Origin: Oscarella lobularis | Lineage: Eukaryota > Porifera > Homoscleromorpha > Homosclerophorida > Oscarellidae | Assembly (NCBI RefSeq): GCF_947507565.1 | Contig: NC_089194.1 | Location: 1,674,001-1,738,000, forward strand | Length of the DNA: 64,000 nt | Direction of reading: 5' to 3' | In this document: positions 31,201-44,600 of the stretch, piece by piece | Position numbering within the stretch: position 1 is the first letter of the stretch | How the letters are laid out: every line of letters starts with the position of its first letter | The notes under the pieces: generated by a model | Database searches by the model: none | The model's input: only the letters and a program-made list of their open reading frames with translations | What the model was told of the DNA's origin: nothing | Translations under genes and position numbers: made by a program

Positions 31201-32586
31201 TCAACTTTTCCCCAGGGATTCTCTGCCGACGACTTCTAATTCGTCTAGGCGTTGGAGTGCAGATTGAGATCGGGACTCCAAGCCCTTGAGTTGGGCGATG
31301 TTCTTGTCTCGAACTTCTCTCACTGTTTTGAAAACTTTTTCGTACTCTTCGCGAGCATTTGCATTCAGCTCGTCGAAAGCATCTCTAATGCTGTTGACTC
31401 TGCTGCTAAGATGACTAACTTCGTAGCTATCAGACACGACTTCATTTGACATCTCCTCGTCATAGTCAGCTTGATGACTTGACAAAACTTCCATCGTTGG
31501 AGGACCTGTGCCAGTCGTTGAGATCTACAAAATGATTTCAGACCTAATAGCAATACAACATTATTGCCGTACGTCAGCAGAAACAGTCCTTTCACCGTCT
31601 ACAAAACGGCTAGCGAGACAATCTCTAAGATGAAGCTAAAAATCAAGCAATGAAAAAACGTCATAAATAATCATAATAATTAATTGGACCTTGAGCTCCA
31701 TCTGCTTTATCTCTGCGCCACAACCTCTACAGGTGACCTTGCTGACAGGACAGCTGTGGCTGTGGCGAGAAGCCAGTACTTTGAGCATAATTGAACAACA
31801 GCCATCATGACAGTACCACTGATCATGTAGACTCTCCAAATGTTTCTACACAGAAGAACCTGCAGTTCAGATTACGCGCGTGGGGAAAGAACACTGTACT
31901 AACATTTATGTCTGTCCTATAGCCCACCCACTCGCACGTCTCCTCTGCGCATTTGAATTCGTATTTCAGAAGTTGTTTCCTGGCATAGGCATCTGGGTGA
32001 CACTAAGGAATCATTTTTCGTTGATTTTCCGTGTTTTGAGGTCAGTGGGAGGGCGCTGCACTTACATCCTTCCACGAGCATTTGTCGTGGTTCTCACATG
32101 AACAAGATTTTTCCCCAGACCTTAGGAAACAACGGTAAAATACCCAGATCTAATATCCTTCCTCTCCCCCTTGACCTTATGACATTACACGGTGCACTTT
32201 CATTATTGCGAAAGAAGTTACGCGTATATAAGGGTCTGGGAATTGATCCAACTACCAATTCGCAACCCACCCCGCCCGCGCATTTGTACAATCAGATGTC
32301 TGCAGGGGAGAGTTGAGAAGGCGGAGAGAGGGAGGGAGGGAAGGAGGCTAGATAGCGGTGCTAGAGGGGGACCCCAGCTTCGATCGTTACCCACTTACAG
32401 AAAACACAGCTCGTAACAAGAGAGACAAAGCCGTTTTCCGCAACTCGATTGGATAGGATAGTCGAGGATCCGTTGGCAGTCGGAGCAGCGATAACCCGAT
32501 GGGATTTCGTCAGAAGCGACGAAAACGTAACTAGTTTCTCTGTCGTCCGACTCGCGAGACGGAGACGCGGCGACGGCGACAGCCAT
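31201..32586 (-). CDS. TRAF-like protein without MATH domain (TRAF f)
   Basis: Exon 1 starts at ATG 32584-32586 (MAVAVAASPSRESDD) with RING part CSDCQRILDYPIQSSCGKRL. A GTAAGT donor in phase 2 joins a small exon near 32,045-32,110 (SGEKSCSCENHDKCSWKD) and then about 31,925-32,010 (CHPDAYARKQLLKYEFKC). Further exons are about 31,690-31,855 (CPVSKVTCRGCGAEIKQ), about 31,565-31,635, and the last, 31201 to about 31,527. That last exon has a predicted coiled coil (SSRVNSIRDAFDELNANARE) and ends GRESLGKS at a TGA. TRAF e begins only about 210 bp beyond the stop, so there is no room for MATH. The protein is therefore RING-fingers-coiled coil only. The likely role is a ligase without receptor-binding domain, possibly partnering other TRAFs through the stalk. 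Confidence 0.7.
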
Positions 32587-33582
32587 ACAACGACGTACTT
32601 AGCCCTTTTCGATGAACAGTGTCGTTTTTGAAGAGGAGAGAAACACCCGAGGAAGCATCTAACACAAGAGAGCACAAGTTACAAATGATGTCAGCACACA
32701 GAGATTGGGCTTTATAGATGTACAGTATCCATCCGGATGTAGACTACAGCAGAGCTGAAAACTATGATGCATCAATTACCAAATTGCGTCACATTAGCAT
32801 ATAGCTGTCAAGCTGCCAGAGATGATCTTATTCGGTCATCTGCGGAATCTTTTTGAAGTCCTAAGGGTTAGGGGTTAAGGGTCTGTAATGCACTCCTAGT
32901 TTGGGTCATGCGCTCGTACTCACATGCTTCGCTGCATATGTTATCAAGACTTAAAACGTCTGAGGCGAGAGCTACAGTGTCCAATTCGTGCAAAAACGGC
33001 CCATTTCGCCTTACCAGAGACTCGCGTGTGCACTCGATTCGCTTTTTTGGCGATTTTCGGTGAATAACAGCTGCGACAAAGTCGGATGGCAATACAATAG
33101 CACCGTCTTCAACGATTCAAGGACGCTTTCTAGCTAGAAAGACAGAAAAAAGGAATGGCGTGTGGCAGGGCAGGCGGCCAATCACTAACGCACGTTAGAT
33201 GTAGGTGTTCGCGCCTTCGTTTCTTTACTCTGTCGTCCACAAGGAAGGAATAGTCTGGGTTGTGTGATCAGAGGTAGATGAAACACGGCCATTACCTCGG
33301 ACCCTCTGTTGCCACGCGGGGGATGAGAGAGAGAGAGAGAGAGAGACTCTGGGTGGGTGGATGGGTGGGGTGGTAATCGCGTAAATACACTTTGCATTGC
33401 AATGAGACCAGTTGGTTCGGGCGGGGGGCTTTCCCGATATTGTTTACAGGTGGAGCCCACCGGAATGAAACCATATCCTTCTTATGTTTCTATAAACTAG
33501 CTATATACAATACTGCACATCTGATGACATGCAGTCATATCTCCGGAGTTTCCTCCATCATATGCGGCAAGCGAGTACTGAC
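32587..33582. other. Intergenic with one possible orphan exon and simple repeats
   Basis: A minus-strand open stretch with an acceptor (TTTCTAG, about 33,131) and donors (GTAAGG near 33,015; GTGAGT near 32,928) could be one or two exons (ELDTVALASDVLSLDNIC or LESVLESLKTVLLYCH). I could not attach it to any gene. A (GA)n run lies at 33,325-33,346, followed by TGGGTGGGTGGATGGGTGG. Confidence 0.35.
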
Positions 33583-34532
33583 TCACTGGCACGCTTCGGT
33601 GTGAAGTGAAACTGCACACTTCTTGCCAATATTAAACACGTTGCTTTCGTTAGCCTCAGTGTGAATTGAGACTGTGCTGTTCCTGCCAATATTAAACACG
33701 TTGCCTCCAAGTACAACGATTTGCTTTGCGGTGCTTATGAGTTTGTTGGGGACCCCTGCGACGAGGCCTCCGATGGTCTCGGAAAGTTTCCGAGGATTGC
33801 CGGCGAGGAATTGCACGATGTCCCCCAAGACGTTCAATTTGGCATTAGCTCCTGTCAGCTTGCCACAGAGACCTCTGATGATCTCTTTCTGGGAAGCAAC
33901 AATCTTCTCCAGATTGAAAACTTTTTCAAGAAGGAATTGTATAGTTTCCAAGTTGCCCAATTGGGCAAAACCTTTGGTCACGGACGCACCCAGCGTTTGG
34001 AGCGTCTGACAGAGTAGATAGACAATTTAAAATTAAAATTTTCTATTTTAAGAATTTGAACCTCCCAGAACCCGCTCGGGCTTGCTTCCTTTTCTTCTGC
34101 TTCGTTGACAGGCGAGTCCCTGGATTGAGAGGCGCTACCACCCCAAAGAAGGAAATCATCCCTGTCAAAAGAGAACTAATTTTAGTTTTTTGAGCTTCAG
34201 ATCATAAAACAATTCATTGAAAGTTTCAGGATAGGAATAATTTATTACTCGTCTTTATAATCATCCAATAAAGGCGCATCCTCTTGCAACTGTTCTTTCG
34301 GGTGACGAAATTGCGCGAGAACTTCGATTTCAGTAACGAATTGTTCTTTTGTTTTATACTTGGTTTTTTCTTTTGTATTGTTTAGACGTTTGATTGCTAC
34401 TTCGGTGAAACGAAGGTAGCCTTTATAGACGGGACCGAAACCTCCTTCACCGAGTTTTTTTCCACCTTTTGAAACAGGCAAGTTGTTGAAGTTGTCCGTC
34501 GATTGGGCAAGATCAGTAAAGAAAAAGTTCAT
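33583..34532 (-). CDS. IRAK-type kinase N-lobe fused to a helical region and two RHIM-like motifs
   Basis: Three exons join in frame. Exon 1 (34249-34532) encodes an IRAK/Pelle-like N-lobe: FTDLAQSTDNFNN, glycine loop KLGEGGFGPVYKGYL, VAIKRL with the catalytic lysine, and EQFVTEIEVLAQFRHP. It then turns acidic (LLDDYKDE). The phase-2 donor GA/GTAATA joins exon 2 (34062-34161, DDFLLWGGSASQSRD). A phase-0 intron of 56 bp leads to exon 3 (33583-34005). Exon 3 has amphipathic helices, then two tandem repeats, NVFNIGRNSTVSIHTEANES and NVFNIGKKCAVSLHTEACQ, and the stop. The protein is about 268 residues from this ATG. The C-lobe (HRD, DFG) is absent, so it cannot be an active kinase. The repeats resemble RHIM cores (I/V-Q-I/V-G). 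An AATAAA overlaps the first donor, so a short N-lobe-only form is possible. An in-frame 5' extension reaches an acceptor near 34,567; no death domain was found. Confidence 0.6.
34241..34246 (-). other. Polyadenylation signal inside intron 1 of the IRAK-RHIM gene
   Basis: On the minus strand GAGTAATAAATT contains AATAAA immediately after the GT donor, and the frame has a TAA there if the intron is not spliced. Splicing and cleavage would compete, giving either the N-lobe alone or the fusion. Confidence 0.5.
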
Positions 34533-34842
34533 AGTAAGATGTTGAATTTCTGGTTGCCTTGAACCTATAAAACGTTGCAGCTTGTTCGGGGGGATTTTTG
34601 GGGAACTGTGAGATCACTTGGGTAACTCCCCACCTACAGGAAATTGCTGCGTGACAAGTCTTGGGAATCTTTTCTGATTGGCTTGACACGTTTCGATGTA
34701 GGAGAAGACTTGGGGAAATGTACGACGCCCAAATCAGAGAGATGGAAAGATCGAATAGCTCGACAACCCTCTTACGGGAATCTAGTGCGCGCAAAATTGC
34801 GCAAACTGCTGAGCAGACTGCGTAGAGCCCGAAGAAGAAAAC
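34533..34842. promoter_or_regulatory. Shared divergent 5' region of IRAK-RHIM and AP2S1
   Basis: The ATG of AP2S1 (plus) and the first recognised ATG of the IRAK-like gene (minus) are about 310 bp apart, so the interval must hold both promoters, or 5' exons of the kinase. It contains a CCAAT-type sequence in reverse (TGATTGGCTTG). A minus-strand frame of about 90 codons is open here without an ATG. Confidence 0.45.
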
Positions 34843-35485
34843 ATGGTTATTCTCGGCGTTATTGCTCGATTTTATCGTCGCAATCGATACCTTTTGTCTA
34901 GATTCGATTCATCCTGATACAAAATCGCGCCGGAAAGACGCGTCTCGCCAAATGGTTCATGGCATTCGAAGACGACGAAAAACAGAAGCTAATCGAAGAA
35001 GTGCACGCAGTCGTCACCGTGCGCGATGCAAAACACACGAATTTCGTCGAGGTAAGCACGAAATTTCGTAGCGGGGCCCCCTTTGAGGAACCGACCTCGA
35101 TTTTAGTTCCGCAACTTCAAAATCGTTTATCGACGATACGCGGGACTTTATTTCTGCATATGCTGCGACGTCGACGACAGCAATTTAGCCTATCTCGAAG
35201 CCATACATAACTTTGTAGAGGTACAAAATTAATAATTTTAATTAATAGTACTGATTAATTAATACGAAGGTGTTGAACGAATATTTTCACAACGTTTGTG
35301 AACTCGATCTCGTCTTCAATTTCTATAAGGTAGTCTAGATATAAGAAATATTAAATTATTAGTTAATTAATTAATTAATTGAGGTATATGCTGTTGTTGA
35401 TGAAATGTTCTTGGCCGGGGAAATTCGCGAAACGAGTCAAATGAAAGTTTTGAATCAGCTTCAAATGCTCGGAACACTAGAATAA
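34843..35485 (+). CDS. AP2S1: AP-2 complex sigma subunit
   Basis: This is the small chain of the clathrin adaptor AP-2, which selects plasma-membrane cargo for endocytosis. Five exons give exactly 142 codons, the family's usual length. Exon 1 is the ATG alone (34843-34845). The others are 34902-35051 ([37 protein letters not shown]), 35107-35220 ([18 protein letters not shown]), 35270-35329 ([20 protein letters not shown]) and 35384-35485 ([19 protein letters not shown], ending LQMLGTLE). All boundaries are GT-AG and the introns are 49-56 bp. Conservation with animal sigma-2 is nearly complete. The AATAAA signal (35481-35486) overlaps the stop codon. It is the only clear plus-strand gene in the window. 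Confidence 0.97.
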
Positions 35486-36062
35486 ATATTTTCCCCCCTC
35501 TCTCATTCTTTTTTTTTTCTTTTGTCTCGTTTTGTTGATATGAACGTAGTGATCAAATTCTTTAATTTGTCACAATGTTGCGCACGCAAACAAATGAAAA
35601 ATTTCTACATAATGCGTTCTTTTCGTGTTCAGCATATTACGGTGATAGTGCGCTTAGGAGCTAACCACACCTCGCTGCTTCCTCTCGGGTGATCCTGTTT
35701 TTGAGAAAATCCCATTTCAAGTCTAATCCACACAGCTAATACGTATATCAGCACTGTACTTGGACCTACTATATATCCTAAATTTTACTCATTAGTAACC
35801 TTGACAGCTAGAAGTACAAACTTCACCGTTGTCTGAATGAAGCCTGAGCCAGCGCTTCCCTAACTAAGACTTAGAACGAACTTGAAAACGAACTATTGTA
35901 CTTCAAATGATCAACGGCGCTCTTGCCAAAGCTTGGGCGAGTCCGGTAGAGGGACGCCATTCAGGGTTTGGAAATGTGCCAAAGGTAATTCCCCCAAGTC
36001 CCTCGCGCAAACCGGTCAAACCAGTTCAGTACCAGATTATAAATAGGTAATTCCCCCACCCT
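35486..36062. other. Convergent 3' intergenic region
   Basis: This lies between the 3' ends of AP2S1 and the DNAJB gene. I see no gene. GGTAATTCCCCCA occurs twice (about 35,979 and 36,046). Confidence 0.5.
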
Positions 36063-37595
36063 TTAGCCACCATCTCTTATCTTTACATATTGGTCACAAT
36101 TACGCAAAGTTCTACCAGTCGCTTCACGTTCCCTCTCTTCGTCTCTATAAAATCGAGCCACTCTCAAGTCACGATTTCCTATACAGAAAACAACCTCCAA
36201 ACAACAATAATTCAAAAAAAATCAATAAATCACTTTGCTGTTGCTCAGTAAAACAACGATCCTCCAAATAACTCAAGTACTCCCATCGGACTTCCTTCTC
36301 AATTTTCTCCAAAGACTTCCCATATTTCGCATCAAAATCAGCATCAACGTAAAATTTAATAGGAGTAGGCAGACTCTTAGTCCAACGCTCATATTTAAAC
36401 CACCTCAAAAATTAGGAAAAAATTAGAATTAGACATGTCTTTGGATGTAGAACTACCTGGTTCTTCTAAGACTAAAAGAAGAGCTGTCATTCCATACTAC
36501 AAGAGCAGAGCTGACTAGCAGAAGAAGCAGTAGACCAAGTATGAAGAGAAGTTGTCTAAGAGCAGCCTCTTGCTCATTCCGCTGATCATCAATGTCATGA
36601 TGATGATAGTGCTGATGGTTGTGACGATAACGCCGCGTTGCATACAAATCTAATAAAAAAGAATCAAGACGATTTCCTATGGAATTATTGATCTAACCTC
36701 TTCCAAATGGAGATCCGCCGAAAAACATGCGAAAAAGTTCATCCACATCCACATCTAATATTTGAAAAGAATTGTTGTTTTCATATTTAATTATTTCCTA
36801 TGCTAACCGTCATCTCTATACATGCGTCCGCCACGTCTTGTTACATTTGAATTCAAGTCTTCATCGCCAAAAGAATCGTAGTTCCGTCTCTTGGCTGGGT
36901 CGCTTAGAACAGCATACGCTTTTCCAACCGCTAGAGAAGGTATAAGCATATAGGGACCCCTAAACTATACTTTTAGCATCTTTTCCCCCTCTTACCCTTA
37001 AAAGCGTCGCTTGCTTTGGGCGCTTGGTTTTTGTCTGGGTGGAGACGCAATGCTAACTGGGGTCGATAAAAGGATTAGGGTAACTCTTATCAATACTTTT
37101 ACTTGTCCACCTTTCTATAGTTTTTCTTTAGTTCCGCGTCACTGGCGTCTTTTGACACTTCTAGTACTTCGTAGTAATTTTTGCGTGATAAAATTCTGGA
37201 ATTTTTTTTAGATCTCTGTCGTGATTTTTTTTGCGACGTTTTCGTGTTCCTACTTTTTGACTAGTGCTGCATCATCTTCTGTGTAATTTTTCTCCTCTGT
37301 TTTCGTCTCGTTTTCGACATTGCGACGGTGTCGAGCGTTCGAGACGTTTTCCGTCGATTCTGTCGATTCCGTTGATTCTTGAGGACTATTTCGTAGACGT
37401 TCGAGCAATGCTAGACGTAATCTTTCGCTATTCTGCCTCCTAGAGCGCTATTCTCGCCTCACCGCGACATTCTTGGGTCGGATAGAGCCGCGAGGACTTT
37501 TCGAGCAGTTTCACCGCCTTCACTTTGTTTCCCTTAGCTAGATACTGCTTTGCTATGGCCAAGCATTCCTCTGCATCGCTTCGATTCGCCTCCAT
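36063..37595 (-). CDS. DNAJB12/DNAJB14-type membrane J-protein
   Basis: This is an ER-membrane Hsp70 co-chaperone. The start is ATG 37593-37595, with the family's N-terminal block MEANRSDAEECLAIAKQYLA and SSRLYPTQEC. Next come a charged linker (LRLALLERLRN), the J domain (NYYEVLEVSKDASDAELKK; catalytic HPD in LRLHPDKNQAPKASDAFK; AYAVLSDPAKRRNYDSFGDE), a His-rich segment and one transmembrane helix (QLLFILGLLLLLLVSSALVV). The C-terminal DUF1977 region (KFYVDADFDAKYGKSLEKI, YLEDRCFTEQQQ) is followed by a last exon that ends QYVKIRDGG with TAA at 36063-36065. Near 37,445-37,475 exon 1 and the linker are in different frames, and I found no intron of normal size with matching phase. This is either a very short intron or a sequence error. 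The J domain is complete. Confidence 0.9.
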
Positions 37596-37808
37596 GCGAC
37601 AAACGCCTAAAAAGGGGCCCCACTCGACGTCACGTGGGCATCCGATATACATACATATTATCAAACCAATAGTAAATGCAACACACATCAACACGAAAAA
37701 ACTGAACGTTCCTTGCCCTCCCCCAAATGTATATACGCGTTGCTTAGCTAATCAAAATCAAATATGCCTATGCATGCAGTCTGTTTACCTCGGAACAACA
37801 AAAAAAAG

Positions 37809-41373
<3,565 letters not shown>

Positions 41374-41620
41374 TTGAGACATAACGCGCCTGAGGATGAA
41401 GATCGCAAGCTCGAGGGGTGGAAAGAGATTAGGTTTCTAACGAAAATGATCGCTCGAGACGAAACGGAAGTCCTGGGACTACGTCAGCAGGGAATATAGA
41501 CACGTGGCTTGTGACGTAAAGGTAGAGCGCGCGTGCAAAGTCTAGAAAAAGCAAGCACGTGGTCGAGTGACGTCAAAAAGTGAAGTTCCAACACTGACAC
41601 TACTAGCAGTAATTAATTAT

Positions 41621-44600
41621 CTAATCGCTCATAATGAAATCGCTGTCACTTTCAAATTCACTTGCATATGCACTCATTAGGCCAGGGTCCTCATTATGTA
41701 GTAGGCTCGAACCAAGGAAGTTGGCAGTAGGGGGGCTGGTGCATGGGACTTTTCGCGTGAGGTTACTTTCAAAAACTGATGAAAAATCGAGATCGTCGAA
41801 CTCCACTTTCGCTGTATCACTCTGCTGCTCTTCCTCGCGATCATTGATAATGATTTTTGGTACCGGAAGCGGTGACGAAGTCGGTGTAGGGCCAATAATT
41901 CGTATTGAGGGTATGACAAATGGAGAGCCGTCGGAGGACGATTGCCGCTGGAGCATTGACGAATCCGATGCTCGCCTATTCTTCTGAAAAAAACAACAAC
42001 CAAAAACTTATTCAATTATCTCGTGTAATGATTCGATCGTCAGGATCTCTTGCCTGCGTTCGTTTGTTGAGGCCGTTTGGCGAATGATCGAGGCTTTGGC
42101 GAGTCAAACGGGATCGGCGTCTTGACGTTGTACTTTGAGAGGCGAGCTTTTTCTGCAGTTGTTCAATTTCGCCTTTCTTAGCGGTCAACGAGGTCTCCTT
42201 AGCACGCAGCTCCTTCTCTAAATTTTCGATCTAGCACGCACACAAAGCGTTCTATAGGAAAAAGAAACGCAGATAATAAATATACCTGGGCTGAAAGCTG
42301 GCCAATTTTGTCTTTGGAATGCTGCACAAAAAAAGCAAGCGTGAAAAAATCCCGAATCTTCCGAGGTGTCGCAACTTACCAAACTATCAAAAGACTTGAG
42401 CTCTCGCAAGATAGCGCTGAGATAAACTACTTCGGAGCTAGCAGCGGGTGTCGCAGCCGGAGGCTGACCGCTCTTCGGTCCAGCTGAAGCACCTACTATA
42501 CAATAATGCATGCAAACAAAGATAAGCTGAAATGAAATTACCTGGCACGCGAGCCGGTGTTGCTTTCCGAGCGGGAGCAACAACGGCATTCTCTTCGGCG
42601 GGTTCGGCTGTCGGAGGTTTATCAGGAGCGCTCGCTGTCCCGGCGTAAGTTCCAAGTCTACACCGGGCTCACTATATTCACCGCACCGCGTATATTATTT
42701 ATATAACCTATACCTTTCTCTGCCAAGTCTTTCGAGGATTTCTCTTGCTTCGGGGTAGTAGTGAAGAGCCTTGAAGACCGGCTATGAGCAACCGGCGGAA
42801 GTGACTACGTTGACTATTGATTACCTGAAGGAGATCTTTCTTTGAGAGAATGAAAAGTTCTGAATAGCCGACGGATCGAATGTCAGCTGTGCGTCTATAT
42901 AAACACCTTTTTAGTACGAATTTCTATTTGTGGGGCTTTCGCACTTGTTGCAACCGCCGTCCAATTTGAGAAGGCTGATTTCGCCAAAGTAGTTACCTTC
43001 TCTGAGAGTTCGAACTACTTCCCTTTCATTGGTTTCTTTATGTCGTATAATGCACTGCATGCATGGAAGGAGAACGCTGCTCAGGGAGCCAAAGCTGATA
43101 TGACTATAAGCCTTACCTGAACTTTTCCGTGATTGATGATATACATTTCCCTGCCTTTGAAATGATGAGACTACTTCTAATTACACAAGTCTTGCTTCTT
43201 ACCGACTTCGCCCTCTCTGCAAATATAGTCGCCTGGAGAAAAGATCTGGGATCTCAATTTGAGCACGAGTTCGCAGAGAAAGCCTCGTTCGCAGTTGGCA
43301 AATATATCAACCTTGGGAAAGATACGTTATTGACTAGGAGACAAATAAGAAGACCTCGTACTTTCTTCAGCGTTTCCAAGTGCACGTGAATAGCAATTTC
43401 GGCTCTCAATTGCCCAGGCAACATCCCTAACAAACTTGCCTCATCCAAAGCCTGAGTACTAAAGAGAAAAACGACTCTCAACCATTCTTATATTTTCTCC
43501 AGCTCTTTGAACAAACCGTGTCCACGAATAGTCCAGCCACTTTTTGACTCTCCTTTGCAACATCTCCGGCACTCCGCGATGATTCATATACTGCTTTATG
43601 CAGTCCATCCTAAACAGCAAATCCCTAGCGTTCCGTTGAAAAACAACTGCGTATACAATTAAACTAACAGTGCGCAAGGTATAGGCCCAATGACCCACCT
43701 TTTAGCCTTCTAGTGCTCACACGACGACTAAGCCTATACCACGCACACAACTGCTCTTACCTTGATTGAAAATCCATTCTTGCGGCGTTCATGTTGCTGA
43801 TGACGTCACCTACGTTGCCAACGACCGCGGCAAAGATCATGACGCCTACAAGAAACGTCATTCCATTGATAACGTATTCCTATGAAAATATATTATAATG
43901 TTAAACACCCTATTAATTAAATAAATGAGGCATGCTTGTATGCATACCAAGTTCGTTTCTGGATTGGGCGTTTCTCCTATTGCTGTTAGAGTTAGCAGGG
44001 ACCAATACAAGCATTTAATGTATTTTCTAAGAAGTTCCATGTATTCATAAATAGTTTGAGGGTGTACTCCACTCTACGTCAAAAGTTGGGCGTTTTCTCC
44101 TTCCAAAGCCGGATACACCCAGCTGTTTGATCCAAATCCTTCATACTAAATTTACGATGTTACAAAATAAAATTGATTATTAATTTTGACAATCACTTCG
44201 GAGAGCATGTATTGAAAACAGGCGACCCAATGAATGACGGTTGACAGATAAACGAGCAGTCGTACGGCGCGAAGTCGATTAGGATAACTGGTACGACTAG
44301 AATATGAAAATTTAAAAGAGATTCTTCAAAAGGGATATCTACGTATTAGTACCTATCTGCCATGTCAACAAAACGCATGAGAGAAGGAAGCTTCATAAGC
44401 CTCGGAAACCGAATTATAACCAGAGCAAAATCTAAATATTCATACCGCGTAATTGGTGCGCGTTTCGCGCGTCAAGCTCCACTTACCGGCAAAAATAGTC
44501 AGTACAAACGTTGGCAAAAGAGCGATAATATCCTTTACGAAATTCGGATCTTTTCGATAATGTTCCCGAAGTTTCTGCTGGTCGCGAACCTAAAAAAATC

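Noticed and set aside
32868-33092. 74-codon minus-strand frame as a gene
   Set aside because: It has plausible splice sites but no partner exon with matching phase and no recognisable domain, so it is only mentioned as an orphan exon candidate.
34513-34794. Possible death domain upstream of the IRAK-like N-lobe
   Set aside because: The frame is open, but it has no ATG and no death-domain tryptophan or helix pattern, and it lies in the shared promoter space with AP2S1.
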